Below are positions 1-8,605 of a stretch of 64,000 bases of DNA, in pieces. This DNA comes from Nitrospina sp. GTDB lineage: Bacteria; Nitrospinota; Nitrospinia; Nitrospinales; VA-1. The notes beneath the pieces are model-generated. The model ran no database searches and was not told the origin of the DNA. It worked only from the letters and a program-made list of their open reading frames with translations. The position numbers and the translations under genes are program-made. How positions within the stretch are numbered: position 1 is the stretch's first letter; the number at the start of each line of letters is the position of its first letter. Where the stretch lies: assembly GCA_018673915.1 (NCBI GenBank), contig JABHBK010000069.1, positions 1 to 64,000 on the forward strand. The letters are read 5' to 3'.

Positions 1-631
1 GGTCGACTATGTTGTCCCCGATCTTGTTGTCATTAAAACGGATGAGGGTTACGATGTGGTTTTAAATGATGATGGCGTCCCTAACCTTAAGGTTAGTTCT
101 TACTATCACAACCTGTTAAAGACCACTAAAGAAGGACAAACCAAGGAGTATTTGGAAGACAAGTTCCGGTCAGCATTATGGCTGATTAAAAGCATCGACC
201 AGCGCAGACAAACAATCTACAAAGTCGGGAAAAGTATCGTAAAACTGCAAAAAGCTTTTTTAGATGACGGGTTGTCCTATTTAGAGCCCATGGTCCTGAA
301 AGATGTTGCTAAAGATATTGAAATGCATGAATCAACGGTAAGTAGAATCACTACCAATAAATATATAGATACTCCACAAGGAGTTTTTGAGCTTAAATTC
401 TTTTTTCACAGTGGTATAAAATCCTATATGGGAAATAGCATGTCCTCCATACGGGTAAAAAATATGATAAAGGAAATTATTAATGACGAAGACGGAAGTA
501 ATCCCTTAACTGACGATCAAATGGTTGAGGCGTTAATGAGAAAAAATGCTAAAATAGCACGAAGAACTATTACAAAATATCGAAAAGAACTAAATATTCC
601 CCCTGCAAGTAAAAGGAAAAAATGGTTTTAA
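1..631 (+). CDS. rpoN: RNA polymerase sigma-54 factor, C-terminal part (5' end outside window)
   Basis: The reading frame is open from the first complete codon (base 2), so the gene begins upstream of the window. About 209 C-terminal residues are visible. They contain the core-binding/HTH region (VAKDIEMHESTVSRITTNKY) and, near the end, the RpoN box beginning ARRTITKYRKEL, which contacts the -24 promoter element. Sigma-54 directs transcription that depends on AAA+ activators. The genes that follow (hpf, ptsN, ptsI) are the usual companions of rpoN. Family identity is certain; only the N-terminal activator-interaction region cannot be checked. Confidence 0.97.
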   Translation, partial: VDYVVPDLVVIKTDEGYDVVLNDDGVPNLKVSSYYHNLLKTTKEGQTKEYLEDKFRSALWLIKSIDQRRQTIYKVGKSIVKLQKAFLDDGLSYLEPMVLKDVAKDIEMHESTVSRITTNKYIDTPQGVFELKFFFHSGIKSYMGNSMSSIRVKNMIKEIINDEDGSNPLTDDQMVEALMRKNAKIARRTITKYRKELNIPPASKRKKWF

Positions 632-711
632 TTCCCCCTTATTTTTAGTATTTTATGAAGCTTTGAATAAACCTTAATATATATTGTTGGACGTTTTTCT
701 TGGAGAGATCG

Positions 712-1041
712 ATGAAATTGACTGTAACAGGACGGAATATTGATATCACGGATGGAATCCGGGGACATTTGCAAAATAAAATGGATAAAACCATCAGCGA
801 CCTGGGTGAAGAAGCAGATGTTCACGTAGCGTTGCATGTAGAGAAGCACCGTCATTTTGCGGAAGTCACTGTTAAAACAAAGGGGTTTACAGTACACAGT
901 CAGCATGAGACGGATGATCTCTACGCTTCGATGGATAATGCCTTGCTAAAAATAGAAAAACAATTAAGAAAACACAAAGAGAAAACTCAGGACCTTAGAA
1001 ACAAAAAGGGTTCCCAGTCTAAATTTAAAAATCAGGACTGA
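712..1041 (+). CDS. hpf: Ribosome hibernation-promoting factor, short form
   Basis: This 109-residue protein belongs to the HPF/YfiA (RaiA) family, which binds the 30S decoding centre and stabilises inactive ribosomes in stationary phase. The fold-defining N-terminus (MKLTVTGRNIDITDGIRGHL) and the later ETDDLYASMDNALLKIEKQL helix are visible. The C-terminal dimerisation domain of long HPF is absent, so this is a short form. I chose the ATG at 712 because GGAGAG at 702-707 sits just upstream; a TTG at 700 is an in-frame alternative. It lies 80 bp after rpoN, the classic position for hpf. Confidence 0.95.
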   Translation: MKLTVTGRNIDITDGIRGHLQNKMDKTISDLGEEADVHVALHVEKHRHFAEVTVKTKGFTVHSQHETDDLYASMDNALLKIEKQLRKHKEKTQDLRNKKGSQSKFKNQD

Positions 1042-1073
1042 ACCAACATTATCCTCAATTCGCTTCCCATGAA

Positions 1074-1538
1074 ATGAAAATAGACGAAATTTTAAGCAAA
1101 GACTCCATTATTTCCAATTTAACAGGAACCAATAAGGAAGAAATCCTCCGCGAAATAACCGATTTCCTGCAAAGCCTAGGTTTGATTAAAGACAAGGAAA
1201 CTTTGTTTAATACTCTTATGGAAAGAGAAAAACTGGGGAGCACTGGTATTGGTGAAAATGTAGCTATCCCGCACGGAAAATCTGATGAGCTTTCTCAGAT
1301 CGTTATTGTTTTTGGGCGTTCCATAGAGGGGGTCGATTTTGAGTCCCTTGACCAAAAACCTGTCCACTTTGTATGCATGGTCATTGCCCCCTCAAATTCA
1401 ACCGGGCAGCATTTAAAAGCTTTGGCTCGTATTTCGAGACTTTTTAAAAATCAGAATTTACGCGAAGGTATCCTGAAATTACAGGACGCGAATCAAATCT
1501 ATGCGCTTCTCCTCGAAGAAGACTCTAAATTTATTTAA
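1074..1538 (+). CDS. ptsN: PTS system nitrogen-regulatory IIA protein (EIIA-Ntr)
   Basis: The 154-residue protein is a PTS EIIA type-2 domain of the nitrogen PTS. The phosphorylatable histidine is H67 in the motif NVAIPHGK. EIIA-Ntr receives phosphate from HPr and regulates targets such as potassium transport and sigma-54-linked metabolism; it does not transport sugar. It begins 32 bp after hpf and its TAA is followed at once by ptsI. HPr, HPr kinase and RapZ genes, which are often interleaved here in other genomes, are absent from this block. Confidence 0.93.
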   Translation: MKIDEILSKDSIISNLTGTNKEEILREITDFLQSLGLIKDKETLFNTLMEREKLGSTGIGENVAIPHGKSDELSQIVIVFGRSIEGVDFESLDQKPVHFVCMVIAPSNSTGQHLKALARISRLFKNQNLREGILKLQDANQIYALLLEEDSKFI

Positions 1539-1544
1539 TTGAAG

Positions 1545-3320
1545 ATGAAAGGTATTGCCGTATCAAAAGGGGTCGCAATTGGAAAAGCGTACCTGCTAGA
1601 CTCAACCAATTTCTGCATCATCAAACATCAGCTTGATGAAACTGAGGCAGAAAAGGAGGTTGAGCGTTTTCGCCAAGCCATAGAAAAAACCAAGGTCCAA
1701 ATGGCGGAGATAAAAAAGCGTGCCGAAAAAATTGCCGATAAATATGCAGTCATATTAGATACATATAGTCTACTTTTGGATGACGACATCCTCGTTAACG
1801 ACACCATCGAAAATATCAAGAAACATAAAGCCAATGCAGAATGGGCTCTCACACAAACTTTAAATAACTTCTTAAAACTTTTTGACAATATCAATGATGA
1901 CTACCTGAAGGGGAAAAAAGACGACCTCGACTTGCTGGTACAAACTATTCTTAAAAACCTCATCGGCCACTCCCAGGAAACCCTGTCTGACATTCAGGAA
2001 CCGGTAATAATTGTAACCCACTCCCTGAGCCCTTCAGACACCATAATGATGCCTAAAAATTTTATTAAAGGGATGGTCACAGAGACCGGTGGGAAAACAT
2101 CCCATGTTGGCATATTTGCCGCAGCCTTGGGAATGCCTGCTGTCACGGGCGTTAAAGAGCTGACTTCAAAAATAAATTCTGGTGATCAAATAATTGTTGA
2201 TGGTATTGATGGGGATGTCATCATCAATCCTTCCAGCGAAAGGTTACAGCACTACGCTAAAAAACAAGAGAACTATCGCAAATATGAAGAAAGATTATTG
2301 ACCAACATCCATCAGCCCGCAGAAACCCTTGACGGACAACAGATTAAATTGTTAGCCAATATTGAATCAAACCAGGAAGTCAATTCTCTTCATAAGTTTG
2401 GGGTGGAAGGAGTTGGACTTTACAGAACAGAATTCCTTTATTTGACGGCAGCTTCCCTACCAGGGGAAAGAGAACTCTATGACAATTTTAAATCGGTTGT
2501 ACAGGAAATGGGCTCCCGGCCTGTTGTCATTCGCACCTTGGATATCGGAATGGACAAGCAGTTCGGAGATGGCCTCAGCATAGACGAAGATAATCCTGCC
2601 CTGGGTCTTAGAGGCATTCGTTTGTCTCTGGCTAACCCCCAGCTACTGACGGATCAGATAAAAGGAATTTTGAGGGCAAGTTTATACGGGAATGTGAAAA
2701 TTCTCTACCCCATGATCTCTTCGGTAACAGAAATTATTCAAGCCAATAAAATCGTTGAAGAAGCAAAAAATGCATTAAGAAAAGATCAAATTCCATTTAA
2801 TGAGGATATCGAAATCGGAGCCATGATTGAAACTCCGGCAGCGGCAATTTGCATAGACCATATTCTCAAAGAAGTTGATTTTGTCAGTATAGGCACCAAC
2901 GACTTAATCCAGTATCTCCTGGCTGTAGATAGAATTAATGAGAATGTCGCGCACCTTTACCAACCTTTTCACCCTTCAGTATTGAGAACATTAAAAAGTA
3001 TCATGCAGTCAGCTGAAAGTGCGGGGAAAAAAGTCTCAATTTGTGGCGAACTTGGAGGAGACCCAATGGCAACAATGCTTTTATTAGGCTTGGGAAAATT
3101 AGATGATTTGAGCATGGAGCCTCATTCTGTTCCAAAAGTAAAAAAGATCATTCGCACCATTCGACTTGAGGAAGCACGCCAATTAGCCGATGAAGCTTTA
3201 GAAATGAGTTCCCCAGACGAAATAACTTCTTTCATTACCAGTGAAATGCGGGTCCGTTTCCCGGAAGATTTTGACCGGGATCCTAGTTTTGAGGAAAAAC
3301 TGAACCCTGCACACGACTAA
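1545..3320 (+). CDS. ptsI: Phosphoenolpyruvate-protein phosphotransferase (PTS enzyme I)
   Basis: Enzyme I takes phosphate from PEP onto its active-site histidine and passes it to HPr. The phosphohistidine motif GGKTSHVGI (H187 counted from this start), the PEP-binding barrel motif GAMIETPAAA, the SIGTNDLIQY segment and the C-terminal catalytic Cys motif ICGELGG are all present. At about 591 residues it is normal EI length, and it lacks the N-terminal GAF domain of the EI-Ntr form PtsP. ATG at 1545 is preferred; TTG at 1539 directly abuts the ptsN stop and would add two residues. Tight spacing implies co-translation with ptsN. Confidence 0.95.
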   Translation: MKGIAVSKGVAIGKAYLLDSTNFCIIKHQLDETEAEKEVERFRQAIEKTKVQMAEIKKRAEKIADKYAVILDTYSLLLDDDILVNDTIENIKKHKANAEWALTQTLNNFLKLFDNINDDYLKGKKDDLDLLVQTILKNLIGHSQETLSDIQEPVIIVTHSLSPSDTIMMPKNFIKGMVTETGGKTSHVGIFAAALGMPAVTGVKELTSKINSGDQIIVDGIDGDVIINPSSERLQHYAKKQENYRKYEERLLTNIHQPAETLDGQQIKLLANIESNQEVNSLHKFGVEGVGLYRTEFLYLTAASLPGERELYDNFKSVVQEMGSRPVVIRTLDIGMDKQFGDGLSIDEDNPALGLRGIRLSLANPQLLTDQIKGILRASLYGNVKILYPMISSVTEIIQANKIVEEAKNALRKDQIPFNEDIEIGAMIETPAAAICIDHILKEVDFVSIGTNDLIQYLLAVDRINENVAHLYQPFHPSVLRTLKSIMQSAESAGKKVSICGELGGDPMATMLLLGLGKLDDLSMEPHSVPKVKKIIRTIRLEEARQLADEALEMSSPDEITSFITSEMRVRFPEDFDRDPSFEEKLNPAHD

Positions 3321-3375
3321 GACGTTAAAAAATATTTATCTAAAATTCTAACCTTTGAATATAAGGAATAATTTA

Positions 3376-4536
3376 ATGAACCCAGGAAACTATCTGTTCA
3401 CTTCAGAATCTGTATCGGAAGGACACCCCGACAAAATAGCCGACCAGGTTTCCGATTCCATTCTGGATGCAATACTGGCGAAGGACCCCAAAGCAAGAGT
3501 CGCCTGTGAAACAATGATCACTACAGGCTTCGCGGTGATTGCCGGAGAAATTTCCACAAAATGTTATGTGGATATTCCTAAAATTGTCAGAAAAACCATA
3601 AAAGATATTGGGTTCTCCCACTCCGACATGGGTTTTGATTTTGAGACTTGCGGAGTAATGGTCGCTCTGGATGAACAATCTGGCGATATCGCCCAAGGAG
3701 TGGACGATGATAAACGCGAGCAAGGTGCCGGTGACCAAGGAATGATGTTCGGCTATGCCAGCGATGAAACCCCAGAGCTCATGCCAGCCGCCATCATGTA
3801 TTCACATAAGCTGGTTCGTAAACTCGCCGAATTAAGAAAAAAGGGAACACTCCCGTATTTACGTCCCGATAGCAAGTCTCAGGTTTCCGTCAGGTATGAA
3901 AATAATAAACCTGTAAGCATAGAAACGGTCGTTATTTCAACTCAACATGCCCCCAGTGTTTCTACCAAGCAAATCAGGGCAGATATCACTGAACTAGTAA
4001 TTCAAAAGGTTATTCCGAAAAAACTGCAGCATAAAAAGATGAAAATCCATATCAATCCAACAGGACGTTTTGTAATTGGCGGCCCTCATGGCGATTGTGG
4101 CTTAACGGGAAGAAAAATTATTGTGGACACTTATGGTGGATTCGCCAGACATGGTGGAGGAGCATTTTCGGGGAAGGACCCTTCCAAGGTTGATCGCTCC
4201 GCGGCTTATATGGCTCGATACATAGCCAAAAACCTTGTTGCGGCTAAAGTTGCGAACCGATGCGAAGTTCAACTCGCATACGCCATTGGGGTTGCAGACC
4301 CTGTTTCCATTTGTGTTGAAACGTTTGGAACCCATAATGTTAATCCAGATACCCTCGAAGACCTGGTCCGATCCCATTTCAACCTTAAACCTGCTGGTAT
4401 TGTCAAATCACTGGATCTTTTAAAACCTCGCTACCTTCCGTCCGCGGCTTATGGGCATTTTGGCAGAAAAGAAAGTTCTTTCACCTGGGAGAAAACAGAT
4501 AAAGCCAAAGCTATCAGAAAAGATGCAGGGTTATAA
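3376..4536 (+). CDS. metK: S-adenosylmethionine synthase
   Basis: MetK makes SAM from methionine and ATP. The 386-residue protein shows the GHPDK motif at residues 16-20, the [12 protein letters not shown] signature and the [19 protein letters not shown] loop. Length matches the family (about 384). ATG at 3376 is chosen because AAGGA at 3363-3367 is a good ribosome-binding site; a TTG at 3355 would add seven non-conserved residues. It follows ptsI by 55 bp and may share its transcript. No SAM riboswitch fits in the short upstream gap. Confidence 0.98.
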   Translation: MNPGNYLFTSESVSEGHPDKIADQVSDSILDAILAKDPKARVACETMITTGFAVIAGEISTKCYVDIPKIVRKTIKDIGFSHSDMGFDFETCGVMVALDEQSGDIAQGVDDDKREQGAGDQGMMFGYASDETPELMPAAIMYSHKLVRKLAELRKKGTLPYLRPDSKSQVSVRYENNKPVSIETVVISTQHAPSVSTKQIRADITELVIQKVIPKKLQHKKMKIHINPTGRFVIGGPHGDCGLTGRKIIVDTYGGFARHGGGAFSGKDPSKVDRSAAYMARYIAKNLVAAKVANRCEVQLAYAIGVADPVSICVETFGTHNVNPDTLEDLVRSHFNLKPAGIVKSLDLLKPRYLPSAAYGHFGRKESSFTWEKTDKAKAIRKDAGL

Positions 4537-4573
4537 TTAGAAACAGGAAGGAAAAAACGATAGAAAATTGATC

Positions 4574-4605
4574 GGGATGTTGGCGGGTTATTTAGGCCGC
4601 ATCCC
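4574..4605. terminator. Possible weak hairpin between convergent metK and response regulator
   Basis: GGGATG (4574-4579) can pair with CATCCC (4600-4605), with a few additional inner pairs, across the 3' ends of metK and the convergent regulator gene. Neither strand shows a proper T-run right after the stem, so a terminator function is only suggested. Confidence 0.25.
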
Positions 4606-4978
4606 CAAAAACCACTTCTTTAATTTTACTGCTTAATTTTTCCGGCTGAACAGGTTTCACCAAGTATTCTTTAATGCCTGCCTGAACCGCCTCAATGACC
4701 TTGTCGCGCTCTTTTTCCGCAGTGATCAATAGGAAAGGGATTTCACTCCATTTGCGATTTTTGCTCAGCTCTTTATAAAAATCCAGACCATCCATATTTG
4801 GCATATGCCAGTCGGAAATTATAAGATCATAACCCTTGCGCTCAAGCTCTTTTAATGCAGCCTCTCCATCCTCGCTCAAGACCACATTTGTATAACCCAG
4901 TTTCTTCAATGTCCGACGCAGAAACAACCGGGTAGTCAAAAGATCTTCAACTATTAGAATATTAATGTCGTAATTCAT
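4592..4978 (-). CDS. Single-domain response regulator (CheY-like receiver)
   Basis: The 128-residue protein is only a receiver domain. The acidic pocket (E11, D12), the phosphoacceptor D56 in LIISDWHMPNMDG, the TAE switch region and the KP motif (VKPVQPEKL) are all present, so it should be phosphorylatable. There is no output domain, as in CheY and DivK-type proteins. No chemotaxis gene or kinase is adjacent, so its partner cannot be named. It is convergent with metK. Confidence 0.93.
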   Translation of the reverse strand: MNYDINILIVEDLLTTRLFLRRTLKKLGYTNVVLSEDGEAALKELERKGYDLIISDWHMPNMDGLDFYKELSKNRKWSEIPFLLITAEKERDKVIEAVQAGIKEYLVKPVQPEKLSSKIKEVVFGDAA

Positions 4979-5155
4979 AATAATTTAAAGCAAATTCCCA
5001 AGACATTCTAATACTGATTTTACCATCTATAATTAGATTTACTTTAGCACAATCCTAAACACATGACAAACTTATTGTTTTTTCAGGGTTTTAGCATTTT
5101 AGACCCTCTCCATTAGGATCCCTTCCCTGGCGAATCAAGAGTAGTTGTATTGGAA

Positions 5156-5899
5156 TTATTGGTTTCGAGCAAAACATCCTAAAAAAGCACCACCGGCATA
5201 AACCTCCTCAACATGAAGAACCTTAAATCCCGCTCTTTCCATTTCTCCAGAAAACTCTTCGCGCGTATAAGCCTTCCATTTCTCCGAATATAATTGTTTT
5301 TGTATAAATCGAAGCCCCAATGATTTGGTAAATGGATAAACCAAAAATTGTTTAATGAGGCCCGAAAAATATCCATAACGTTCTCTAACCAATTGGGAGC
5401 TTTTTTTGATAATCAAATCCGCGTCATAACCTACAGAAGGATTTACGAGAACAAGCATCCCTTCCTTTTTCAGGACGGCCTTCAAATTCCCTAAAGCCAC
5501 CTGCCTTAATTCGTCGGAGGCCAAGGTATAAAGGGAAAAATGTCCTACCACGACATCAAACTTTTCAGAATCTGCAGGCAAAGGGGAGGTTAAATCTGAT
5601 TGAAAACAGGAAACACGTTCAGCAATCCCCAGTTCCTGAGCACGAAGTAACGCTTGGTCTACCCCAGATTTAAGAATATCCATTCCAGTATAAACCATAC
5701 CTTCCCGGATGGTTTCTTCCAGGAAATCCAAAAGAAGCCCAGAACCGCAACCTGCATCCAGAAGGTTTAAGGGTTTTTCTGCTGGTAGATTGGCAACCAC
5801 CCTTCGCATGGATTCGAAATAGGACTCTGGAGACAATCGATCATACAATTTAGATTGAAATCCTACCGACCAATATCTTTTACCGTAAAATTTTTCCAT
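5156..5899 (-). CDS. Class I SAM-dependent methyltransferase
   Basis: A 247-residue methyltransferase. Motif I is LLDAGCGSG (about residues 46-54), followed by the acidic TGMD beta-2 end and the VVGHFSLYTL motif IV region, all in Methyltransf_11/25 order. The C-terminal part has a lid-like segment, so the substrate is likely a small molecule, but it cannot be named. AGGT six bases upstream supports the ATG. The gene is divergent from the small gene at 5987. Confidence 0.85.
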   Translation of the reverse strand: MEKFYGKRYWSVGFQSKLYDRLSPESYFESMRRVVANLPAEKPLNLLDAGCGSGLLLDFLEETIREGMVYTGMDILKSGVDQALLRAQELGIAERVSCFQSDLTSPLPADSEKFDVVVGHFSLYTLASDELRQVALGNLKAVLKKEGMLVLVNPSVGYDADLIIKKSSQLVRERYGYFSGLIKQFLVYPFTKSLGLRFIQKQLYSEKWKAYTREEFSGEMERAGFKVLHVEEVYAGGAFLGCFARNQ

Positions 5900-5930
5900 G
5901 AATTTACCTGCAATCTAAAGTTCCAAATGC

Positions 5931-5959
5931 TTGTCAGCCACAAGGCAAAAGAATATAAT
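5931..5959 (+). promoter_or_regulatory. Sigma-70-type promoter for the gene at 5987
   Basis: TTGTCA at 5931-5936 and TATAAT at 5954-5959 are separated by 17 bp, which is close to the consensus sigma-70 promoter. Transcription should start near 5966, giving a leader of about 20 nt that contains the strong ribosome-binding site AAGGAG at 5975-5980. Confidence 0.75.
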
Positions 5960-5986
5960 CATTGTTTCAACCAAAAGGAGTAACAG

Positions 5987-6424
5987 ATGGCAAAAAAACC
6001 TTTTATTAACAAGCACGGGTTTGTGGAATACCCGTTTCTCCATGACACACGTAAACAAAAGAACTGGTGGTTTTATAACCTGATGGAAGACTACCTCAAA
6101 CGCCGGGCCAGACAGAAAGCAGGCCCCAATTATACTCGTGACGACTGCGAAGATGATTTTAAAAGAATCCTGGCCGAAACGAACCTGAAATTTTATGTCC
6201 TGCTTCCCTCTGGAATGGGAATGGAATTCAAACTAATTGGGAAATATAGTACCCCTGAGCTCGTAGAAATCGAAGACCCGGTACCTTATATCACCGATAA
6301 GTATGGCGGGGGTAAATTCAAGGTCAATATCTACCACGAAGGGACTTTCTGCGGAACAGAAAACTATAAGGCTCATGGTGATCCCAAATGGGTTGAAATT
6401 GAAGACGACAACCCAACTGGCTGA
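5987..6424 (+). CDS. Conserved-looking small protein of unknown function
   Basis: This 145-residue protein is not recognised. It is rich in aromatic and charged residues, with a KNWWFYNLMEDYLKRRARQK segment near the N-terminus, a DDCEDDF motif, and a beta-rich C-terminal half (FYVLLPSGMGMEFKLIGKY, KFKVNIYHEG). There is no signal peptide or membrane segment, so it is probably cytoplasmic. A near-consensus promoter and AAGGAG ribosome-binding site lie just upstream, which argues that it is a real and well-expressed gene. No function is proposed. Confidence 0.8.
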   Translation: MAKKPFINKHGFVEYPFLHDTRKQKNWWFYNLMEDYLKRRARQKAGPNYTRDDCEDDFKRILAETNLKFYVLLPSGMGMEFKLIGKYSTPELVEIEDPVPYITDKYGGGKFKVNIYHEGTFCGTENYKAHGDPKWVEIEDDNPTG

Positions 6425-6481
6425 ACAAATATTCCTCTAATAATTCGTAGTTTATATATCTACCGAAAAAAACTCCACTCT

Positions 6482-6790
6482 ATGAATCAAGATGATATCA
6501 AACTCATTTATTTTGATGGATGCCCAAACTATGAGGCAGCAAAACATCTTTTATTACAATCAGGTTGCAAATTTGAAGAAATTAACCAAGGCAGCCTTCC
6601 AGACAACCATACCTTCAAACAATACACATCTCCCACTATTTTAAAAAATGGAACTCTGGTTGTTGGTGAAAAGATGGGCTCTAAATTGGGAGGTTGCTCC
6701 CTCCAATTACCCAGTGATGCAGAGTTTAAAAAGAAATTAGAAATGCAAGATAATCAATCGAGTTCTTCTTCTGGGTTACGCGGCTTCTGA
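6482..6790 (+). CDS. Small thioredoxin-fold-like protein
   Basis: A 102-residue protein starting with a short beta strand and then YFDGCPNYEAAKHLL. This matches small thioredoxin-like proteins where a Cys-Pro sits at the start of helix 1, as in glutaredoxin- or MerB-associated families. Only one cysteine is in the motif (CPN), so a dithiol mechanism is unlikely; a second short Cys region (GGCSLQLP) is nearer the end. The 3' end overlaps the convergent Rieske gene by 37 bp. Function is otherwise unknown. Confidence 0.65.
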   Translation: MNQDDIKLIYFDGCPNYEAAKHLLLQSGCKFEEINQGSLPDNHTFKQYTSPTILKNGTLVVGEKMGSKLGGCSLQLPSDAEFKKKLEMQDNQSSSSSGLRGF

Positions 6791-7170
6791 ATGGTAGGAA
6801 CATTGAACTTGAGGCTTGATGGTAAAGTGGAGGCCTTTTTTCCGTAAGCGATATTCCCACTCTCCCCTTCCAATCCAATATATATATTTTCGTTTTTAAC
6901 CTTTACTGGATAGGTGGGGATGAACAGTTCTGGATTCTGCATATTTGCGCCATTTTCTAATTTAAATCGCCATTCATGGCCCGGACAAATTACAATGCCT
7001 TCTTCAATACGTCCTTCTCCCAAAGGCGAACCTCTATGAGGACACTTGTTGGCAATAGCATAGTAATTCCCTTTGTAATTAAAAAGAGCGATCTCAACCT
7101 CGCCTGCTGCTATGATGGCAGACTTGCCAATAGGAAGATCCTCCTCTGGCATAACTTTTACATATTTCAT
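6754..7170 (-). CDS. Rieske [2Fe-2S] ferredoxin-like protein
   Basis: This 138-residue soluble protein has the full Rieske cluster motif: CPHRG (C43, H45) and CPGHEWRF (C62, H65). It resembles the stand-alone ferredoxins of the NirD/biphenyl dioxygenase type that carry electrons to an oxygenase or reductase. There is no signal peptide or transmembrane anchor, so it is not a bc1 Rieske. Its start lies 6 bp after the trigger factor stop on the same strand. The redox partner is not visible here. Confidence 0.9.
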   Translation of the reverse strand: MKYVKVMPEEDLPIGKSAIIAAGEVEIALFNYKGNYYAIANKCPHRGSPLGEGRIEEGIVICPGHEWRFKLENGANMQNPELFIPTYPVKVKNENIYIGLEGESGNIAYGKKASTLPSSLKFNVPTIQKPRNPEEELD

Positions 7171-7176
7171 AGATCT

Positions 7177-8553
7177 TCAACTTTCCTGTTTGGCCTCATC
7201 TTCAGGCGCTTCGCCTTCTTTGTAAAACTCAAACTCGCAGTTTGAGTAGATAAAATTCATAGCTTTTTGCCCTAAAATCTTGGTTGTGGTCTGGTTCAAC
7301 GAGTCTGGATTGGACATGAGCCGTTTTTGAATTTCTTCAACCTTTTGTTTGGTCTGTTTGGCAAGCAATTCATATTCCCCCTCCATATCCTGCTGGGTAA
7401 CATGAATATTCTCGGCATTGGCGACAAATTCCAGCATCATATAGCCAGTGGTGTTAAAGATCGCTCTCTCCCGCCATTCTTTCATCGCTTTCTCAGGCTC
7501 GAATCCGGAATCCTCTACTTTCGTTCCAGATTGGGCAATTTGATACTTCATTCCTTCAATCATAAATTTTAGCTCGCGCTCAATCAAGGATTCAGGTGGA
7601 GCGGTCTCAGCATCTTTGACCAGCAAATTAAATATTTCCTCTTTTACTCTCAACTCCTCTTCCTGGTCTTTATGGTTTTGCAGATCAATCTTAATGGCTC
7701 GACGAAGTTCAGCAACGGTATCAACTCCTTCGCGCTGAGCAATTTCATCTGTGAGCTCTGGAAGGTATAGTTTTCTCACTTGTTTAATTTTCACTGTAAA
7801 AACAGCCCGATCGTCTTCTTGCTGTTCGTCAGGAGCACCAGGAATGGGGAAACTAACCCGCCGCATTTTTTGGTTCCAGTTAGCAGGAAGAACACACTTT
7901 ATCTCAAACTCCTCACTCTGAGTATGCCCAATCAATTGCTCCTCAAATCCCGGAATCATTTTCTTTTCGCCCACTCGCATTTCAAAATCCTTTGCGCTTC
8001 CATTCTCCAGCACCTCTCCATTCATGGTGCCATCAAAGTCCAAAGTCAAAATATCTCCATCCTGAACCTTATAGTCTGCCGGCATTTCTTCTACGGAACC
8101 TTGGCGACTAAGAACCTTTTCCAGTGTTTCTTCAATTTCCTCATCCTTAACACTAGCTTCCTTCTTTTTATACTTTAGTCCCCTATAGTCCTTAACCTTT
8201 ACTTCCGGTTTTACATCAAGAATCACAGAAAATTTTAAGGGCTCGTCCTTCTTAATATCTTGCATGCCTGAATGATCAATTTCTGGTTGACCCGTCGGTC
8301 TGAGTCCAGATTTATGAAGTGCCTCATCATAATACTCCTGCATCAGCTCCTGGAACATGTCTCCCAAAGATTGCATAGGAACCTGCTTCTCAAGAACTTT
8401 CTGCGGAATCTTTCCTGACCGGAAACCAGGTATCTTGGATTTGCGGTTCAACACTTCATAAGCGTCGCTCACTCGTTTGCTCACCACCTCTTCAGGGATG
8501 ACAATATTGATCTTCCGCTTCAAACCTTCTAGTTCTTCAACATCAAATTCCAT
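7177..8553 (-). CDS. tig: Trigger factor, ribosome-associated chaperone
   Basis: Trigger factor binds the ribosomal exit tunnel and shields nascent chains. The ribosome-docking signature GFRSGKIP is at about residues 43-50, and the FKBP-type prolyl isomerase domain (DGDILTLDFDGTMNGE) at about 165-250. The C-terminal domain is alpha-helical and charged. The 458-residue length exceeds the usual 430-440; extra residues sit in the PPIase domain around the segment NQKMRRVSFPIPGAPDEQQ. The usual clpP-clpX neighbours are missing. Confidence 0.95.
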   Translation of the reverse strand: MEFDVEELEGLKRKINIVIPEEVVSKRVSDAYEVLNRKSKIPGFRSGKIPQKVLEKQVPMQSLGDMFQELMQEYYDEALHKSGLRPTGQPEIDHSGMQDIKKDEPLKFSVILDVKPEVKVKDYRGLKYKKKEASVKDEEIEETLEKVLSRQGSVEEMPADYKVQDGDILTLDFDGTMNGEVLENGSAKDFEMRVGEKKMIPGFEEQLIGHTQSEEFEIKCVLPANWNQKMRRVSFPIPGAPDEQQEDDRAVFTVKIKQVRKLYLPELTDEIAQREGVDTVAELRRAIKIDLQNHKDQEEELRVKEEIFNLLVKDAETAPPESLIERELKFMIEGMKYQIAQSGTKVEDSGFEPEKAMKEWRERAIFNTTGYMMLEFVANAENIHVTQQDMEGEYELLAKQTKQKVEEIQKRLMSNPDSLNQTTTKILGQKAMNFIYSNCEFEFYKEGEAPEDEAKQES

Positions 8554-8605
8554 TTTTAGACCTTTTTAAAAGTTGCTCACTCATACTGAAAAATTGTTCC
8601 TGTCC

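Noticed and set aside
7780..8178. Plus-strand frame of 132 codons
   Set aside because: It is antisense to trigger factor and has no recognisable domain or ribosome-binding site.
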